Source of the DNA: Clostridia bacterium
GTDB lineage: Bacteria > Bacillota > Clostridia > CAKSNL01 > HGM11501
Reading direction: 5' to 3'
NCBI GenBank assembly: GCA_017390225.1
Contig: JAFPCL010000031.1
Coordinates: 1 to 15,353, forward strand
DNA: 15,353 nucleotides
How positions within the stretch are numbered: position 1 is the stretch's first letter; each line of letters starts with the position of its first letter. Of the stretch, positions 12,620 through 15,353 are shown one piece after another. The notes under the pieces were generated by a model that saw nothing but the letters and a program-made list of their open reading frames with translations, had not been told where the DNA came from and searched no databases. Both the position numbers and the translations under genes were made by a program.

Positions 12620-13691
12620 TTCTGCGAAGCCTCCTTTCGATGGCAGAGAAAAGAACTGCCAAAAGCTTGGTGATGACAAAGTATACCAGTGCGGCAGACA
12701 GAAGCGGGAACCACGGAGAGAAGGTGCGGCTCTGAATCATACTGCTGATCTTGGTGAGGTCATTGAGGGCAACGTAGCCGACAATGGCGGTTTCTTTAAT
12801 TAAAGTGATAAATTCGTTGGCATAAGAGGGAAGGGCGTTTTTGATGGCCTGGGGCATCACGATATAGAGCATAGTCTGTGCATAGGAAAAGCCCAGGGAG
12901 CGACCTGCCTCGATTTGTCCTTTGTTGACAGAAAGAATACCGGCACGGATAATCTCTGCGATATAAGCAGAGCTGTTGACGGCAAAAGCGATACTGGCAA
13001 CAACGATTTTATCGACATTGACACTGGCAAACACGCCGTAGTAGATAATCAGAAGCTGAATAACAGATGGTGTGCCGCGGATAATGTCGATATAAGCGCC
13101 GGACACTTTGGACAGCACCTTAATGGAAGAGATACGCATCAGGCAGAACAAAATGCCCAGAAGTGTGCCGAAGGTGATGGAAAGAGCGGTGACCTCTAAA
13201 GTGACCAAAAGTCCTTCCAAAAGTGCTTGCCAGCGGTTTTCTGCAATCAGATTGCGATTGAATTCATAGACAAAACCACGGCCAAAGCCGACAATGCCGG
13301 AGTTTTCATCCCACAGGGCGGTAAATTCGGCATGGTATGTGTCATAAGAAGCTTGCACCTTGGCAAGATTGGCTTCCGACGGTGCTTCAAAAAGAACATT
13401 TTGCGCATCAATGTATGCAACATACAGTGCCGTGACCGCTTTGCCTTCCTCCGAGGTGGGGGACAGCTGGTTCAGGCGACGGTTAAACTTTTCGTCGGAT
13501 GCGCCGGCGTTAAAAACAAGCCCTCCGGTAGTTTCAAATTCAATCACAGCCGATTCTCGGGCGGCAATATCGGATGCGAATTGCGTCTGCAACGACACAA
13601 GCGTATCCATATCCTTTCGCTGCACGGTTTTACAGCCTGCAAACAAGCAGGTGCAAAGAATGAGCAAAAGAATCAAATGAAATTTTTTCAC
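12606..13691 (-). CDS. Polar amino acid ABC permease with N-terminal lipoprotein-like extension
   Basis: A 361-residue inner-membrane permease; typical members are about 215-240. Residues about 150-361 are a full His/Glu/Gln-type permease with LLEGLLVTLEVTALS (157-171), the IRGTP motif (204-208) and the EAA loop AEIIRAG...EAGRSLGF (245-268) that contacts the ATPase. Residues 1-150 are extra. They start with a signal peptide and lipobox-like LFAGC (Cys20), followed by a helical domain of about 115 residues predicted outside the membrane. The start is GTG 13691, with AAAGGG upstream; the nearby ATG is out of frame. The end overlaps the ATPase gene. No frame break is seen at the junction, so the extension looks genuine. 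It could be a built-in docking domain for substrate or binding protein, which is inference. Confidence 0.9.
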   Translation of the reverse strand: MKKFHLILLLILCTCLFAGCKTVQRKDMDTLVSLQTQFASDIAARESAVIEFETTGGLVFNAGASDEKFNRRLNQLSPTSEEGKAVTALYVAYIDAQNVLFEAPSEANLAKVQASYDTYHAEFTALWDENSGIVGFGRGFVYEFNRNLIAENRWQALLEGLLVTLEVTALSITFGTLLGILFCLMRISSIKVLSKVSGAYIDIIRGTPSVIQLLIIYYGVFASVNVDKIVVASIAFAVNSSAYIAEIIRAGILSVNKGQIEAGRSLGFSYAQTMLYIVMPQAIKNALPSYANEFITLIKETAIVGYVALNDLTKISSMIQSRTFSPWFPLLSAALVYFVITKLLAVLFSAIERRLRRSDAR

Positions 13692-13726
13692 GATACATTC
13701 TTCCCTTTCGTATAAACTTACAGCAT

Positions 13727-13755
13727 ATTTTATATGAAAGCATACAAAAAGTCAA
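13727..13755 (-). promoter_or_regulatory. Promoter of the permease-led operon
   Basis: On the minus strand, TTGACT (13755-13750) and TAAAAT (13732-13727) are separated by 17 bases. Each differs from consensus at one position. Transcription would start near 13720, about 30 bases before the GTG start of the permease. Confidence 0.75.
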
Positions 13756-13803
13756 GACGTTTTTGGGGTTTTTCGTTGAAAAAGCGGAAAATTCAAAAAA
13801 AAC

Positions 13804-13832
13804 TTGCATTTCACAAAAAAAGGTTATATAAT
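13804..13832 (+). promoter_or_regulatory. Promoter of the substrate-binding protein gene
   Basis: TTGCAT (13804-13809) and a perfect TATAAT (13827-13832) are separated by 17 bases. The leader is short, with GAAAGGAAG about 8 bases before the ATG at 13865. Confidence 0.7.
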
Positions 13833-13864
13833 GCAATCAATAATTTTGAAAGGAAGATTTAAAA

Positions 13865-14710
13865 ATGAAAAAGTTTTTATCCCTGCTCATGGCAATGGCT
13901 ATGGTAGCCTGCCTGTTCGCCGCTTGCGGTGAAACCGAAGTTACCCCCGAAACCACCGTTGATGAAGCCACTGAAACCGTGACCTTCACCATGGGTACCA
14001 ATGCAGAATTTGCTCCCTTTGAATATGTTGAGAACAACGAAATCGTTGGTTACGACATCGACATGGCACAGGAAATTGCAAAGGATATGGGCGCAGAGCT
14101 CGTTATCGAAAACATGGACTTCGACGGTCTTGTAACCGCTGTTTCCACCGGTAAGATCGATGCTGCCATCGCCGGCATGAGTGTCACCGAAGAAAGAAAA
14201 GAATCCGTTGATTTCTCCAAGCCCTACTACACGGCTGCACAGGTTATCATCGTAAATGCAGATTCCGAAACCGTAGCGACTGCCGCTGATCTGGAAGGCA
14301 AGGTTGTTGCTGTTCAGGAAGGCACCACCGGTGACATCTATGTAACCGAAAACTGCAATGCAGCCGAAGTTTCTCGTTATAAGAAGGCTGTTAATGCTCT
14401 GATGGATCTGGAAAGCGGCAAGGTTGATGCTGTTGTTCTGGACGAAGAACCTGCTAAGAACTACTCTGCACAGTTTGCAGGTCTTGTCATTCTGGATGAA
14501 GCTCTGACTGCTGAAGAATATGCTATCGCTGTTGCTAAGGGCAATGCCGATCTTCTGGATGCTATCAATGCTACCATCGATCGTATGACCGAGGAAGGCA
14601 AGTTCGACGAACTGAAAGAAAAGTACGGTCTGAATGCTCCCGCTGAAGAAGCAGAAGAAGTAGTTGCTGAAGAAGTTGTGGAAGAAGCAGCTGAAACCGA
14701 AGCTGAATAA
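13865..14710 (+). CDS. Amino acid ABC transporter substrate-binding lipoprotein
   Basis: A 281-residue extracytoplasmic receptor of SBP family 3. The signal peptide ends in lipobox LFAAC (Cys21, lipidation site). The mature protein carries family blocks: MGTNAEFAPFEY (43-54), GYDIDMAQEIA (62-72), the MSVTEERKESVDFSKPYY run (105-122) and QEGTTGDIYV (151-160). Arg111 and Asp116 are in the position that usually holds the amino acid alpha-groups. The last 21 residues form a very acidic tail (11 Glu), absent from most relatives. It is transcribed divergently from the permease-ATPase operon and completes that transporter. Codon use looks biased toward highly expressed types. The ligand is predicted to be a polar amino acid; which one cannot be told from sequence. 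Confidence 0.95.
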   Translation: MKKFLSLLMAMAMVACLFAACGETEVTPETTVDEATETVTFTMGTNAEFAPFEYVENNEIVGYDIDMAQEIAKDMGAELVIENMDFDGLVTAVSTGKIDAAIAGMSVTEERKESVDFSKPYYTAAQVIIVNADSETVATAADLEGKVVAVQEGTTGDIYVTENCNAAEVSRYKKAVNALMDLESGKVDAVVLDEEPAKNYSAQFAGLVILDEALTAEEYAIAVAKGNADLLDAINATIDRMTEEGKFDELKEKYGLNAPAEEAEEVVAEEVVEEAAETEAE

Positions 14711-14733
14711 TTATACCAAAAAAATTAATAAAA

Positions 14734-14775
14734 CCCCCGTGTTGGATGGATGTCCGATACGGGGGCTCTTTATAT
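14734..14775 (+). terminator. Intrinsic terminator of the substrate-binding protein gene
   Basis: A 13-bp stem (14734-14746 with 14753-14765) has seven CCCCCGT/ACGGGGG outer pairs, two G-U pairs and a six-base loop. It is preceded by an A-rich run and followed by CTCTTTATATT. It lies 23 bases after the stop codon. Confidence 0.9.
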
Positions 14776-14816
14776 TGCAGAGAATAAATAATAGAGAATA
14801 GATAATAGATTCGGAG

Positions 14817-14840
14817 GGAAAATCGCTCCTGCGATTTTCC
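14817..14840. repeat. Perfect 10-bp hairpin
   Basis: GGAAAATCGC and its reverse complement flank a TCCT loop. It directly follows an AT-rich GAATAAATAATA-type tract. A related tract at 14990-15034 ends in the same GCGGAGGGAAAAT but lacks the second arm. Confidence 0.85.
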
Positions 14841-14904
14841 TTTGGTTTTATAGGTGGGATTTTTTGGGGTTTAGACGACGCCGAAAACGGAGGATGACAC
14901 GTAG

Positions 14905-14928
14905 GGCGTGGCCGGGCTTGCGCACGCC
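14905..14928. repeat. Weak hairpin with module-A-like flank
   Basis: GGCGTG and CACGCC flank a 12-base loop. The preceding CGTAGG is shared with the inverted module A copy at 15190-15211, so this may be a diverged relative. Confidence 0.5.
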
Positions 14929-15105
14929 GTTTTTACGGTTTTCGCCAAACCAAACGGGAAATGTTTTTTGAATGGAAAAATTTAAATAATAAAGAATAAA
15001 GAACAAAGAATAAATAATAATTGCGGAGGGAAAATAAAACTTGCAAGCGGCAGATTGCAAATAAAACGGCCGCAAGCTTGCAGGTGCGTCGATAAATTAA
15101 AAAAA

Positions 15106-15127
15106 GGAACGACACACGGGTCGTTCC
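15106..15127. repeat. Dispersed hairpin module A, copy 2
   Basis: Stem GGAACGAC / GTCGTTCC, loop ACACGG, followed by CGTACAAGATTTT shared with copy 4. The sequence before it (AAAAAGGAACGACAC) is also shared, so these two copies are recent relatives. Confidence 0.88.
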
Positions 15128-15189
15128 GTACAAGATTTTCAGGGGAAACCGGTGCGGCGATTGCCATGAAAAAAACAACGCACCCGTAG

Positions 15190-15211
15190 GGAAGGACCCG
15201 CGTGTCCTTCC
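15190..15211. repeat. Dispersed hairpin module A, copy 3 (inverted)
   Basis: Read on the minus strand it is stem GGAAGGAC / GTCCTTCC with loop ACGCGG. The fifth base pair differs from copies 2 and 4 by a G-C/C-G swap that preserves the stem. Confidence 0.85.
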
Positions 15212-15245
15212 GTGTTTCTGCATGTGCGGCAAAGATTTTAAAAAA

Positions 15246-15267
15246 GGAACGACACGCGGGTCGTTCC
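15246..15267. repeat. Dispersed hairpin module A, copy 4
   Basis: Stem GGAACGAC / GTCGTTCC, loop ACGCGG, followed by CGTACAAGATTTT. It is followed at 15289 by module B in the same order as at 1749-1807. Confidence 0.88.
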
Positions 15268-15288
15268 GTACAAGATTTTTAAGAGGTA

Positions 15289-15309
15289 GGAACAATCGGA
15301 GCTTGTTCC
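15289..15309. repeat. Dispersed hairpin module B, copy 2
   Basis: Stem GGAACAA / TTGTTCC with loop TCGGAGC, then GCGGTGGCTG. Compared with 1787-1807 the innermost pair is lost but the rest is kept. Confidence 0.83.
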
Positions 15310-15353
15310 GCGGTGGCTGATTTGCGGGAAGCGAAACAGGTATAAACGGGCGA

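Larger units (their letters stand above)
13692..13864. promoter_or_regulatory. Divergent promoter region between permease and binding-protein genes
   Basis: This AT-rich stretch carries one promoter facing each way, so the transporter operon and the binding-protein gene can be controlled together. No clear long operator palindrome, riboswitch or T-box was recognised in the roughly 170 bases. Confidence 0.7.
14766..15353. repeat. Repeat-rich non-coding region with no credible gene
   Basis: About 590 bases without a supported gene. The region starts with AT-rich iterations (GAATAAATAATA-like, 14780-14810 and again 14990-15020), each ending in CGGAGGGAAAAT. It then holds hairpins at 14817-14840 and 14905-14928, three copies of module A (15106, 15190 inverted, 15246) and one of module B (15289). 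Open frames here run through the repeats and have no start context. It continues to the window edge. Confidence 0.8.

Noticed and set aside
11876..12679. Longest frame of the ABC ATPase starting at 12679
   Set aside because: The extra residues MSSPSFWQFF are not family-like, overlap the permease by 74 bases and lack a ribosome binding site. GTG 12619 is better.
14848..15295. Overlapping minus-strand frames of 61-120 codons near the right edge
   Set aside because: They run through the hairpin repeats. Similar peptide pieces recur because the DNA repeats, and start context is poor.

Overview
The window looks like chromosome from a Gram-positive anaerobe of the class Clostridia, probably a gut Oscillospiraceae/Ruminococcaceae-type bacterium. 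This is inferred from the LPXTG-anchored pilus genes with class C sortase, lipobox lipoproteins, strong AGGAGG-type ribosome binding sites, TTGACA/TATAAT-like promoters and medium GC. No RNA gene, CRISPR array or phage/IS transposase was seen.

Positions 1-9509 hold a sortase-assembled pilus locus, transcribed on the minus strand (right to left). A good promoter (9481-9509) precedes a small coiled-coil protein (9050-9439). After it come a type I signal peptidase (8476-9060), a 1603-residue multidomain LPATG adhesin, presumably the pilus tip (3577-8388), an LPSTG isopeptide-type major pilin (2069-3514) and a class C sortase (833-1633). The 5' part of a URO-D-family protein (1-817, running off the left edge) follows the sortase by only 15 bases and may be co-transcribed. 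The signal peptidase and sortase would process, polymerise and attach the two LPXTG proteins. A 435-base gene-free island packed with hairpins and direct repeats (1634-2068) lies inside the operon between pilin and sortase.

Positions 9635-13755 hold a second minus-strand unit with its own promoter (13727-13755) and terminator (9582-9622). It encodes a polar amino acid ABC permease with an unusual lipoprotein-like N-terminal extension, its GlnQ-type ATPase, a ThuA-like protein, an alpha/beta hydrolase, an adenine-phosphoribosyltransferase-like protein and a small three-helix membrane protein. All are tightly packed or overlapping. The matching substrate-binding lipoprotein (13865-14710) is transcribed divergently on the plus strand from the shared 13692-13864 region and ends at a strong terminator.

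Positions 14766-15353 are about 590 bases of repeat-rich non-coding DNA. Hairpin modules here recur in the pilus-operon island. The stems differ by compensatory base changes while the loop and flank are kept, which suggests a dispersed structured repeat family.

The points most worth a second look are: the missing canonical start codon of the giant adhesin (a perfectly placed Shine-Dalgarno faces an in-frame ACG); extra domains nested inside two of its Cna_B-like repeats; the covarying hairpin family and its position between pilin and sortase; and the lipoprotein-permease fusion.
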